DNA of 64,000 bases, taken from positions 2,852,001 through 2,916,000 of the forward strand of contig NZ_CP092074.1 of the NCBI RefSeq assembly GCF_024138715.1. The letters are read 5' to 3'. The position numbers were made by a program, and so were the translations under genes. Below the pieces are notes generated by a model. That model was not told where the DNA came from. It was given only the letters and a program-made list of their open reading frames with translations, and did no database searches. Positions 27,550 through 35,987 of the stretch are shown here, piece by piece. Origin of the DNA: Emticicia sp. 21SJ11W-3 (lineage in GTDB: Bacteria > Bacteroidota > Bacteroidia > Cytophagales > Spirosomataceae). The first letter of the stretch is position 1. Every line of letters begins with the position of its first letter.

Positions 27550-29055
27550 ATGAAACCTGGAATCAGAATCGGGTTGCTTTTTGTGGCTATTATGGCGGTA
27601 TTTCTGTCTTTCAGGGGTGCGCAAGACCCCGGCTTGTTTTCGGTTCCGTCTAATTTTCCGGAGCCGCGCTACCGCTTTGCCGATAATCCGCTCACAACCG
27701 CGGGTGTTGAGCTGGGCAAAACGCTGTTTTATGATGCCGTGTTATCAAGCGACAACACCGTCAGCTGCGGCAGTTGCCATCAGCAGCCTGCGGGGTTTAC
27801 CCAGCATGGGCATGAATTTAGCCACGGCGTAGACGACCAACTCACCAGGCGCAATTCAATGCCGCTCTTTAACCTGGCCTGGGCCGATAGTTTCGGATGG
27901 GATGGCGGCGTGCATGACCTGGATCTCTTTGCGGTTTCGCCCATTACTAATCCGGTAGAAATGAATGAGTCTATCGGTAACGTATTGCTTAAACTTCGCC
28001 AAAACCCGCAGTACCCGGCTCTGTTCAGAAAGGCTTTCGGGAGCGAAGAAATCAGCACTGACAGGTTTCTGAAGGCGCTGTCGCAATTTATGCTTACCAT
28101 GGTTTCTGCCAATTCAAGGTATGACCGTTACATGCGCAGCGAAGGCGAAGAGCTGACACCCGTTGAACTGGAAGGCATGGCACTCTTTAAACAGAAATGC
28201 GCCGGATGCCATTCTGGCGAACTTTTTACTGATTACAGATTCAGAAACAACGGCTTACCTGACCTGAAACAAGACGACCAGGGACGATTTGAAGTAAACC
28301 AGAATGAGAACGACAAATTCAAGTTCAAGGTGCCTTCACTCCGGAATCTTTCTTTTACATCGCCCTATATGCATGACGGCCGGTTCAGAACGCTGGAAGA
28401 AGTGTTGAATCACTATGCGGGAAGCGTACAAAAAACATCATACCTGGACCCCCAACTGTTACAGGATGGTTTACCGGGTATAACGCTGGGGTTAGCAGAG
28501 CAGCAAAAAATAATTGCTTTTCTGAAAACGCTGGACGACCCCGACTTTATTGCCAGCCAACGGTTTTCTGAAAGCAGTTTGGCAACGGCTTTGGTTAAAA
28601 AGGATATTCATACCGAGGTGGCTGATTTTAAATTGCAATCGGCTGCAGACAAAAGAGCTTTTGCAGAGTTAGTTGCCATTTACTGGCAGGTAAAGGCGGC
28701 TATCAAAAACAAGCAGACCAGGCAGGCCGCTCTAGCAGCAGGCAACCTGGCAACGCGTGTAAATGCGCTGGTTTTGTCTCAAAATCAGGAGCCAAAAGAG
28801 GCTTTTTTAAAGAAATATAAAGCGAAAATCAGTTTTGATTGCGAGCATATTATTGAAGGCGAATACTCAATAGAACACCAGACCGACCACTTTTATGAAT
28901 TGTCTAAAAGTATGTTTGTTTTGCTGGCCTCTTTTAAGGCAGGTCATAACAAACTTTATTATTTTACCTGCGCGGGGTCTGACCAAAACTGGCTTGGAAA
29001 CCAGGCAAACGAAAGAATGGGTAATTGTGAATCGATAAAAACAGAAAAACTATGA
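27550..29055 (+). CDS. MbnH-like diheme cytochrome c fused to a DUF3347 domain
   Basis: The 501-aa exported protein has an N-terminal membrane/signal segment (about 5-21) and two c-type heme sites, CGSCH (73-77) and CAGCH (217-221), with SPYMHDGRF (271-279), as in the MauG/bacterial CCP superfamily. About residues 370-495 match DUF3347: AIYWQVKAAI, KYKAKISFDCEHI, IEHQTDHFYELSKSM and YYFTC...W...MGNCE. DUF3347 is found on copper-efflux adaptors and copper-associated proteins in Bacteroidota. The enzyme probably oxidises a Trp of the adjacent MbnP. Normal MbnH ends near residue 340, so the C-terminal domain is an added module. Confidence 0.85.
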   Translation: MKPGIRIGLLFVAIMAVFLSFRGAQDPGLFSVPSNFPEPRYRFADNPLTTAGVELGKTLFYDAVLSSDNTVSCGSCHQQPAGFTQHGHEFSHGVDDQLTRRNSMPLFNLAWADSFGWDGGVHDLDLFAVSPITNPVEMNESIGNVLLKLRQNPQYPALFRKAFGSEEISTDRFLKALSQFMLTMVSANSRYDRYMRSEGEELTPVELEGMALFKQKCAGCHSGELFTDYRFRNNGLPDLKQDDQGRFEVNQNENDKFKFKVPSLRNLSFTSPYMHDGRFRTLEEVLNHYAGSVQKTSYLDPQLLQDGLPGITLGLAEQQKIIAFLKTLDDPDFIASQRFSESSLATALVKKDIHTEVADFKLQSAADKRAFAELVAIYWQVKAAIKNKQTRQAALAAGNLATRVNALVLSQNQEPKEAFLKKYKAKISFDCEHIIEGEYSIEHQTDHFYELSKSMFVLLASFKAGHNKLYYFTCAGSDQNWLGNQANERMGNCESIKTEKL

Positions 29056-29288
29056 AAACTCTTATTGTAGTAACCATGCTGCTGGCTGGGCAAGCCGCGG
29101 CTTTACAGCAAACACCAACAGCACAACAAGCACAGCCTGAGCAGGCACAAAAAGACCCCGTTTGCGGCATGAAGGTAAAGAAAGACGCCAAGTTCAGGTC
29201 GGTTCATAAAGAAAAAGAACATTTGTTTTGCAGTAAATCGTGCAAAGAAAAGTTTGATAGCAACCCCGAAAAATATGTAAAAAAATGA
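29052..29288 (+). CDS. Secreted YHS-domain protein
   Basis: The 78-aa protein has a signal peptide (MKTLIVVTMLLAGQAAA), a short Gln/Ala-rich linker and a YHS domain: DPVCGMKVKKDAKF, then HLFCSKSCKEKFDSNPEKYV. YHS domains bind metal through such Cys and are common next to copper ATPases and chaperones. It overlaps the preceding stop by ATGA, showing translational coupling to the MbnH-like gene. Confidence 0.9.
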   Translation: MKTLIVVTMLLAGQAAALQQTPTAQQAQPEQAQKDPVCGMKVKKDAKFRSVHKEKEHLFCSKSCKEKFDSNPEKYVKK

Positions 29289-29626
29289 ATCGCCAGGTAT
29301 TTTTATCGGCACTGGTTATTTCTTTATCAACCCGTGGAAATACCGATAACCTGAAAAAATGCAGTTTCGACACCAGCCGTGTGTGCCAGAAGTGTAAATA
29401 CGGGCTTGGCCGTAATATCTATTTCACAAAAGGTGTGAAAGCCGTAGACATAAACCCTGAGCAAAAAACGATTACCATTACTTTTGATACACGCAAAACC
29501 ACAGCCGAAAAGCTAAAAAAGTACATTGTATCTTTAGGCTTTGATGCAGATGACCAAAAGGCCGACATCAATAACCGCGAATTGCTGCTGGCGTGTTGTT
29601 TTGCAGATATAACGATATGCAAATAA
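29285..29626 (+). CDS. HMA-like heavy-metal-binding protein
   Basis: The 113-aa protein appears to have an atypical HMA domain. SRVCQKCKYGLGRNIYFTKG places a CxxC before the first helix, and KAVDINPEQKTITITFDTRK and AEKLKKYIVSLGFDADD supply the remaining strands and helix. A further CC lies near the C-terminus. It overlaps the YHS gene by ATGA. Likely roles are copper chaperone or sensor for the locus; a secretion signal is not convincing (MNRQVFLSALVISLSTRG is only weakly hydrophobic). Confidence 0.75.
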   Translation: MNRQVFLSALVISLSTRGNTDNLKKCSFDTSRVCQKCKYGLGRNIYFTKGVKAVDINPEQKTITITFDTRKTTAEKLKKYIVSLGFDADDQKADINNRELLLACCFADITICK

Positions 29627-29717
29627 GGGGCATATAAATATCTGGCCGTTTATCAAAAAACAGCGCTTTTTTTTGGTAGATGACCTCTACGGAATTAAAT
29701 TTGTTTTAAATAAACAA

Positions 29718-29739
29718 AGCCCGGCCTTTTGGTTGGGCT
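29718..29739 (+). terminator. Possible terminator after the copper locus
   Basis: AGCCCGGCC and GGTTGGGCT form a nine-bp stem (with two G-T pairs) around a TTTT loop. It lies 90 bases after the HMA gene and before the next gene. The following T content is low, so termination efficiency is uncertain. Confidence 0.4.
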
Positions 29740-29770
29740 GTTGTCAACAATCTAAGTCCGGATAATGCTA

Positions 29771-30118
29771 ATGAAAAAGTTGTTTCTGTTAATTTTTCTG
29801 GTAGTGGCAGGGTCGCTGGGTGCGCATGGTCAGAAAAAGAAATTCATCATAGCTGAGAAAATCAACTATGACGAAAAGACCGAAAAGGAGAAAAAAGAAA
29901 GCGATAACGAACTGAAAGACGACATGACCACTTTTCTGGGGTTTGGTTTCAGAGTATCGGTAACCAATGTGGAAGAAAAACTAAAAGACCCGGCCAATCA
30001 GGATAAAAAGAAAATGGGTTTCAGGTTTCAGATAGGGCTTCAGATGCCCAAATTCATCAAAACCGACCCGCCTCAGAAACTCTTTAAAGCCGGTATGGAT
30101 GTGGGAATTGTGAAATAA
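29771..30118 (+). CDS. Small secreted charged protein, unknown
   Basis: The protein of about 115 aa has a signal peptide (MKKLFLLIFLVVAGSLGAHG) followed by a very Lys/Glu/Asp-rich segment and a C-terminal part that alternates hydrophobic residues (FGFRVSVTNV, MGFRFQIGLQM). No family is recognised. The ATG at 29771 is preferred over 29765 because it places Lys-Lys at the N-terminus of the signal peptide. It could be a late member of the copper operon or an independent gene. Confidence 0.55.
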   Translation: MKKLFLLIFLVVAGSLGAHGQKKKFIIAEKINYDEKTEKEKKESDNELKDDMTTFLGFGFRVSVTNVEEKLKDPANQDKKKMGFRFQIGLQMPKFIKTDPPQKLFKAGMDVGIVK

Positions 30119-30207
30119 GGGTTTTATCGTGTAGGTTAACACAAGAAATGAGAGCCAGGGCAGTGCCCTGGCTCAACATATTTTAGAAGATAGGTAATAT
30201 TCCTCTC

Positions 30208-32661
30208 TTATTTTGTTTTCAATTTCTGCTCAAGCACTTTCATGTAATAACCGGCCACTACACTTCTGGCCTGAAAACCCACCATTTTTCCGGTGGTGGT
30301 TTCGTGCCAATCGCTCAAAGGTACTCTGCTTGGCGTTTGGGTGGCATATTTAAACATGGGCTTTATCAATGCCTCAAAATCCTGCTTGTTGCCGGCAAGA
30401 ACGGATGTCCAGATTACCCAGTCAGATTTTGTATAGGTTTTGCGGCTGTCAAGCGGTAAACCGTAGGCGTTCTGCTTTGTCAGGTAATAGGCCACCTCTT
30501 TGGTATAAACATTTTTCGGAAACAGGTTCATCTTCAACAGTTTATCCCATACCAGATTATATTTCTGGCTCCAGGTGCCTTTGTCGTTAAAGGTAAGGGC
30601 GTAGTGGTCGCCGTCTTCTGCCATCTGCATCCATTTCTGTACCATTTCTCGGGTTAAAGCCTTGTATTTCTGGGCTGTTTGCTTTTCGCCCAGTTGCTCT
30701 GCCAGCTGAGCGTATCCACCCAAAGCCACAATGGCTTTGACAGACAAGTTGGCGTTGCGTGCCAGATGCCCGGCGAAATCGTCGGTGCAGAGTTGCAAAG
30801 CGGGGTCAAGGCCTTCTTTGCTCAGGTATTCGGCCCAAATTGACAGGGTTTTCCAGTGTTTTTTGGCATATAAGGCGTTGCCTTCCACACGGGCAATGGC
30901 GGCCGTCAGTATTATCATATTACCGCACTCTTCCACAGGCATATCTTCTCCGTAGGTTTGTCCGTTAGCCAGTGGGTATGTGCCGAGGTCGTGGGCTGCA
31001 AAAGGTTTGGCCCACTTGCCGCTTTCGCTGTAATAAAAAATGCCGTTCAGCATACCTTTCATCAAATCGGGGTTATAGGCCAGAAACAAAGGCGCCGACG
31101 GGTAGGTAACATCCACTGTATTAATAGACCCGTTACTGAAATTTTCTTTCGATAAGAAAAGAATATCGCCTGTCGGGCTTTTTACCAGCTTATGAGCCGC
31201 AATACTCTGCCGATAAGCCAGTTCACACAGGCGGGCGTATTGTTCGCCACCTGCTTTCAGGGCATCGTTATAAATTTTATTATTTAATGCTTTACATTTA
31301 CCTATAACTGCCGAATAGCTGCTCCATGCCTGTTGCAATTGGCCTTCAATGGTTGCACCTTTGGTTAATCGCCACCAGGGAGAAAGGTTGGTTTGAAAAT
31401 ATTGGATTGACTGGATGTCGTCATAACCAATCATAAAAACCTGCTCTTTGGCAGTGCTGCCTACTTTACCTACGTTTAATACTGTGTTGAGCATCAGGTT
31501 TTTGCCGCCCAGGTTATTGTTAGGCGTAGCGCTGAAAACGTTGCCCATATCGGTGTTTTTGGTGATAGACTGCACCACATTGCCCGTTCTAGGAACAGCA
31601 ACATACAGGTATCCCCAGTCGATGCGTACATCGTCGCCTTTCAGTTTCAGTACCTGCTGGCTGGTGGTACCGGCTTTCAGAATGGCCAGACCATTGGCAC
31701 TGTATTGCTGGGCCTGCACTGCCTGTGCCGGAGTATTAACGGCAATATCAGTTGATGCCCCCAGATACAGGCGCACGTCGTGCAGCAGGTTATCGGTAGC
31801 TTTTACGCTGGCCGAAATATAAGAAACCGGACGCGCCAGCAGATTTAAATCGTTTATTAATAACGGAGAAGTAAAAGTAAGTGTAAGATTTACCTTACCG
31901 CAGCTAAATTCATAAATGGTTTGTGTGGCATTTACGGTTACCTTTTTTTGTTCGGCAGTAAAAACTTTTGGGTCTGGCGTTTCTACTATTTTTTCAACAA
32001 TGCCGGCATCCAGCATAGAGCCGCCTCTGTTGTTGGTTACATGCACAGCCAGCAGGTTTTTGCCCACTTGCAGCCTGCTTTTAACGGTTTCGCTCAACGG
32101 AATATAAATGTATTTGTGTGTCCAGCCTTTAACGCTGTAAACTGCCTCGCCGTTGATGAACACCTCTACATCGTCATCATGGTTCAGTTTCAGGTAAAGA
32201 GCATCAGAGTTACGGTCTTTCAGGGTAAATGTACGCCTTGCCCAGATATCGCGGGTTTTCCATTCGGTTTTACAAATGCCCGGATTATCGCCAAACGGAG
32301 CCAGTCCTTTCTTCCAATCGGTATCGTTAAAAGACGCGTTCATCCAGTTGGCACCGGGGTCTTTTTCTGTATACAGGGCTTCATAATTCTGCTCGTCTCC
32401 GGCAGGCACAAGGGTTTCGTAAGCGTCTCCCTTTTTACCCAGAAAACGGTATTGGTTGCCATCTACCTCTATTATACCCAGCAAAGAGTGGTTGGCGCCT
32501 GTCCAGTGTCTGGTAGTAGAAGCCGTGAGGTCGTCGGTGTTTGACCAGATGCTAAAGTTGGGGTCATGTGTGATAAGCGGAAAAGCCGGGGCTTTGGTGC
32601 TTTGCGCCTGTATAAACTGCCAATTGTAAAACAGCAACAGGCTTAGAAGTAATGTTCTCAT
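30208..32661 (-). CDS. Glutaminase-family (GtaA-like) exported protein
   Basis: The 817-aa protein has a signal peptide (MRTLLLSLLLFYNWQFIQAQ) and the domain order DUF4964, DUF5127 (about 60-500, with jelly-roll-like WMNASFNDTDWKKGL and HDDDVEVFINGE), DUF4965 and the all-helical DUF1793 region (TDDFAGHLARNANLSVKAIV and SDWVIWTSVLAG). This is the family of fungal glutaminase A. Many bacterial members sit in carbohydrate loci and the true substrate is unproven. It is separated from the MFS gene by a REP. Confidence 0.82.
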   Translation of the reverse strand: MRTLLLSLLLFYNWQFIQAQSTKAPAFPLITHDPNFSIWSNTDDLTASTTRHWTGANHSLLGIIEVDGNQYRFLGKKGDAYETLVPAGDEQNYEALYTEKDPGANWMNASFNDTDWKKGLAPFGDNPGICKTEWKTRDIWARRTFTLKDRNSDALYLKLNHDDDVEVFINGEAVYSVKGWTHKYIYIPLSETVKSRLQVGKNLLAVHVTNNRGGSMLDAGIVEKIVETPDPKVFTAEQKKVTVNATQTIYEFSCGKVNLTLTFTSPLLINDLNLLARPVSYISASVKATDNLLHDVRLYLGASTDIAVNTPAQAVQAQQYSANGLAILKAGTTSQQVLKLKGDDVRIDWGYLYVAVPRTGNVVQSITKNTDMGNVFSATPNNNLGGKNLMLNTVLNVGKVGSTAKEQVFMIGYDDIQSIQYFQTNLSPWWRLTKGATIEGQLQQAWSSYSAVIGKCKALNNKIYNDALKAGGEQYARLCELAYRQSIAAHKLVKSPTGDILFLSKENFSNGSINTVDVTYPSAPLFLAYNPDLMKGMLNGIFYYSESGKWAKPFAAHDLGTYPLANGQTYGEDMPVEECGNMIILTAAIARVEGNALYAKKHWKTLSIWAEYLSKEGLDPALQLCTDDFAGHLARNANLSVKAIVALGGYAQLAEQLGEKQTAQKYKALTREMVQKWMQMAEDGDHYALTFNDKGTWSQKYNLVWDKLLKMNLFPKNVYTKEVAYYLTKQNAYGLPLDSRKTYTKSDWVIWTSVLAGNKQDFEALIKPMFKYATQTPSRVPLSDWHETTTGKMVGFQARSVVAGYYMKVLEQKLKTK

Positions 32662-32734
32662 GCTAAGATTTTAAATATCAGGTGAATAGGAATAGAAAAA
32701 GCCTATAGTATTAAACAACGCAAAGGTATTGGAG

Positions 32735-32758
32735 GTAGAGCCGGAATGCATTCCGGCT
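32735..32758 (+). repeat. Solitary REP element
   Basis: GTAG (32735-32738) is followed by the perfect 20-bp palindrome AGCCGGAATGCATTCCGGCT. It belongs to the RAYT-linked REP family by tag and by its AATGCATT centre. It lies in the gap between the MFS gene end and the glutaminase-family gene start. Confidence 0.8.
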
Positions 32759-32851
32759 CATCTGCGAATCTGTTTTTACGGCCATACAATAACCGTTTTA
32801 ACGACTGATTATAATTTTACCGATAAACCAATGCCCGGAGCCTGAATTACA

Positions 32852-34090
32852 TTATTCAATGTAATCTAGATCTCTGTTAAAAGTTTCATCTATGTTCCAG
32901 AGTGCAAAGAGCGCAATGGCCGAGGTGCTAACGCCTATAATGAGTGCGGCTGTCATAATGCCCATGTCGGGTTTCAGCCATTTAAAAACTGCCAGTAGCG
33001 GAATGGTGGCTCCGCGCACAAAATTAGGCACAGTGGTGGCCACGGTGGCACGCAGGTTGGTACCAAAAAGCTCGGCAGCAATGGTGATGAAGAGTGTCCA
33101 GTAACCATTGCAGAAACCCAGAAACGCACAGGTTATGTAAAACACTGAGGCACTGCCGGCAGGAATAAGTAAATAAACCAGCACAAAGGCCAGCGACATA
33201 AGAATAAAAAGTAATATCACTTTTTTGCGGCTTTGCATAAACTGGCTCAGGAAACCACTTACAATGTCTCCGAACACCTGCCCTGTAAAGGTAAGCATTA
33301 CGGCTTTGCCTGCATTGACAGGCTCGGTGATTCCGGCTGCTTTGGCAAATTCTGGCGAGAAAGTAATTAGAATACCCACCACAAACCAGATTGGCAAGCC
33401 TACCAGAATAGACATCAGGTATTTTACAAATCGGGTGCGGTTATTGAACAGCATGAGCAGGTTACCCCGTTTGATGTGCTTGTTTTTGGCTTCGGTAAAT
33501 ATCTTCGACTCAAAAATATTGATACGCAATAAAAGTAAAAGCAGGCCCATGCCGCCCCCTACATAATAAGATATGCGCCACTCAAAAAGCTCGGCTACAA
33601 AATAGGCACCTATGGCGCCCACCAGCCCCAGCGTTGCCACAATGGTGGTACCATAGCCCCGTATTTTTTTAGGCAGAATTTCGGTTACCAGTGTTACCCC
33701 GGCGCCCAGCTCTCCGGCCAGCCCTACACCGGCAATAAACCGACAGGCAGCGTATTGAGGCACTGTAGTTACCAGCCCGTTGGCAATATTAGCCAGTGAA
33801 TAAATGATGATAGACCCAAACAACACCGACAAGCGGCCGCGTTTGTCGCCCATTACTCCCCACACAATACCACCAATGAGCATTCCGGCCATCTGATAGT
33901 TAAGCAGCGAGGCGCCGTGTTCAAACAATTGGTCGCCCTCAAAGCCCAGTTCTTTCAGGCTGGGTACACGCACCACATTGAACAGGAAGAGGTCGTACAT
34001 ATCAACCAGATAGCCCAGCGCGGCCACCAGTACAGGTAATTGCAGCAATTGCCTCAGTGTATTTTGGTTGTCAGTATCTGAATGTGTCAT
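32852..34090 (-). CDS. MFS transporter (sugar/organic acid symporter type)
   Basis: The 412-aa membrane protein has about 12 hydrophobic helices and the MFS loop motif GDKRGRLSVLFGS between TM2 and TM3, with RGYGTT after TM6 in the usual region. It resembles metabolite:H+ symporters. The ATG at 34090 gives MTHSDTDNQN before TM1; the longer frame is in repeat DNA. It lies among sugar-catabolic genes, so a sugar acid or oligosaccharide product is the probable substrate. Confidence 0.8.
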   Translation of the reverse strand: MTHSDTDNQNTLRQLLQLPVLVAALGYLVDMYDLFLFNVVRVPSLKELGFEGDQLFEHGASLLNYQMAGMLIGGIVWGVMGDKRGRLSVLFGSIIIYSLANIANGLVTTVPQYAACRFIAGVGLAGELGAGVTLVTEILPKKIRGYGTTIVATLGLVGAIGAYFVAELFEWRISYYVGGGMGLLLLLLRINIFESKIFTEAKNKHIKRGNLLMLFNNRTRFVKYLMSILVGLPIWFVVGILITFSPEFAKAAGITEPVNAGKAVMLTFTGQVFGDIVSGFLSQFMQSRKKVILLFILMSLAFVLVYLLIPAGSASVFYITCAFLGFCNGYWTLFITIAAELFGTNLRATVATTVPNFVRGATIPLLAVFKWLKPDMGIMTAALIIGVSTSAIALFALWNIDETFNRDLDYIE

Positions 34091-34180
34091 GAAACAGTTT
34101 TTAAGGGTTGAATCAGGTTTGTGCAATCTCAGCAAACCCCAATATTCTGAAGTTCGTGATAGAGGGATTTTAAGTATTAA

Positions 34181-34363
34181 ATATATCATCCCTACGGGAT
34201 ATCAGAGCTTTGGAAAAGCTGAGCACTCTACTGATACATCGTCCCTCCGGGACTTCAATATTAGCACATAGACTGCACCAGAGATTTTAAATCCCTTAGG
34301 GATGATATATCTTTAGCAGAATAATCCAAAACCTGTGAAAAGTCCCATCTGGACGATATATTA
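34181..34363. repeat. Palindrome cluster (TCCCTACGGGA family)
   Basis: Four related cores occur: ATCCCTACGGGAT (34188-34200), GTCCCTCCGGGAC (34241-34253), ATCCCTTAGGGAT (34291-34303) and a decayed GTCCCATCTGGAC (34342-34354). TATATC-type tails lie to the left of the first two and to the right of the last two, so the cluster has inverted symmetry with tails pointing outward, the reverse of the set at 12354-12499. It fills the gap between the MFS gene start and the oxidoreductase stop. Confidence 0.7.
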
Positions 34364-34383
34364 AATCATTTTTTCAATATTAA

Positions 34384-35682
34384 TTAAACCTTGGCCGGTA
34401 CGGTAAATGGCGCGCGGTATTTACGGGTAAGCATGGCATTGGCCTCTTTGTCACCCGGGAAAGTTTCTGTTTTAGGGTCAAACTTCAGGGTTCTGCCCAG
34501 GCGATAGGCAATATTGCCCAGATGCGCAATGCTGGCCGAAAGGTGGCCGGTTTCAATAGGGCCGTTCAGCAAGGCTTTGTTTTTGGCTCTTACGGCATCT
34601 ACAAAGTTTTTGTAGTGGTCGCCGCCTGCGTTTCGGGCTGGGCCCGGCTCACGGTTACGGCCCAGATAGGTTTTGTAATCGTTATAACCGTTGATAACCA
34701 TATAGCCTTTGTCTCCATAAAAAATATTGCCTACCTCAACGCCGTCTTCTTTGTTGGTCATCCAGGGGCGCACTTCAAATTCTATGATTTTCCCCTCTTT
34801 GGGGTACTGATAGGTTGAAGTAAGCACTTCGGGGGTTTCTTTGCAGTCGTTCCAGAGGTATTTACCACCTGCCGAGGTTATTACTTCGGGCAAGCCGACA
34901 TCCAGCCCCCACATGGCCAGGTCGGTTTCATGCACGCCCTGATTCCCGATGTCGCCATTGCCGTAGTCCCAGAACCAGTGCCAGTTATAATGCACATAGT
35001 TTTTGCTGAAATCACGTGCCTGAGCCGGGCCCTGCCATAAGTCCCAGTCGAGACCTTCCGGCACCGGCGATTTACCCAGATTACCAATATCAGGTCTCCA
35101 TTTATAGACAGTTCCGCGTGCCATGTACACTTTGCCAATCAGCCCATCTCTGAGGTGCTGAATAGCCTCCTGAATAGCTGCCGAGCTACGCAACTGCACC
35201 CCATGCTGCACAATGCGGTTGTATTTTTTGGCTGCCTCTACCAATTGCCGACCTTCAAACAGGTTGTGGCAGGCGGGTTTTTCAACATATACATCTTTAC
35301 CTGCCTGGCAGGCCCATATAGCCGCCAGCGCATGCCAGTGGTTAGGGGTGGCAATGCTTACGGCATCAATAGATTTGTCTTCATACACCCGGCGTAAGTC
35401 TTGCTCGATGTGTACTTTTTTTGCGTATTTTTTTTCAAAATCTGCCGCTCGTTCATTCAGCACCACTTTGTCGACATCACAAAGGGTGGCTACTTCAACG
35501 TTATCTAGCTTTGAGAAGCCCGAAATGTGGTCTTTCCCACGGCCATTTACGCCTATTACTGCCACCCGCAGCCTGTCGTTGGCTCCGAAAGCAGTAGACG
35601 GAATAAGAGTAGGAATAGACATAACAGCCAAAGAGCCGGGAACGGCCGTTTTAAGCATGTCTCGTCTGGTAAATTTCTTCAT
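34384..35682 (-). CDS. Gfo/Idh/MocA family oxidoreductase, Tat-exported
   Basis: The 432-aa protein starts with a Tat-like signal (TRRDMLKTAVPGS, twin Arg at 5-6). The Rossmann domain has VAVIGVNGRGKDHISGF, the ATPNHWHALAA and EKPACHN segments are typical, and a C-terminal alpha/beta substrate domain follows. Members exported to the periplasm often oxidise or epimerise sugars with a tightly bound NAD(P). It precedes the MFS gene in the same direction and is likely part of the glycoside catabolic cluster. Confidence 0.88.
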   Translation of the reverse strand: MKKFTRRDMLKTAVPGSLAVMSIPTLIPSTAFGANDRLRVAVIGVNGRGKDHISGFSKLDNVEVATLCDVDKVVLNERAADFEKKYAKKVHIEQDLRRVYEDKSIDAVSIATPNHWHALAAIWACQAGKDVYVEKPACHNLFEGRQLVEAAKKYNRIVQHGVQLRSSAAIQEAIQHLRDGLIGKVYMARGTVYKWRPDIGNLGKSPVPEGLDWDLWQGPAQARDFSKNYVHYNWHWFWDYGNGDIGNQGVHETDLAMWGLDVGLPEVITSAGGKYLWNDCKETPEVLTSTYQYPKEGKIIEFEVRPWMTNKEDGVEVGNIFYGDKGYMVINGYNDYKTYLGRNREPGPARNAGGDHYKNFVDAVRAKNKALLNGPIETGHLSASIAHLGNIAYRLGRTLKFDPKTETFPGDKEANAMLTRKYRAPFTVPAKV

Positions 35683-35715
35683 TGTTTTTTTTATAGTTAA
35701 AAGGTTGAAAGACGT

Positions 35716-35987
35716 TAAAAAATTAGTGAATGGTGAATGGTGAATTAGTGAATGAGTGGTTGAGTGATTTAGTGGTTGAGTGAATGAGTGATTTAGTGGT
35801 TGAGTGATTGGTAATCGAATGGTTTGAATTAGTGATTAACCATTGTCGATTGCAGATTAACAAATCTGGGAGAGTTTCAACCCAAATAACCACTAATCCC
35901 CCGCAACGCCGCACGCTAATTCACTAATTCGCTCAATCACTCAATCGCTAATTCACTAAATCACTAATTCACTAAATCACTAATTGA
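35716..35987. repeat. 8-bp-periodic TGAATGAG array, bipartite
   Basis: 35716-35830 repeats words such as GTGAATGAGTGATTTAGTGG with an eight-base period. 35905-35987 carries the same words in the opposite orientation, starting right at the stop of the SDR gene. A GC-rich piece (CGCAACGCCGCACGC) interrupts the right half. The two halves can pair imperfectly. Sibling arrays are at 47041, 52765, 54450 and 57226. Confidence 0.7.

Noticed and set aside
29052-29288. Methanobactin-type precursor peptide
   Set aside because: The small Cys protein is a YHS domain with a signal peptide. No MbnA-like short precursor or MbnB/C genes were found in the locus.
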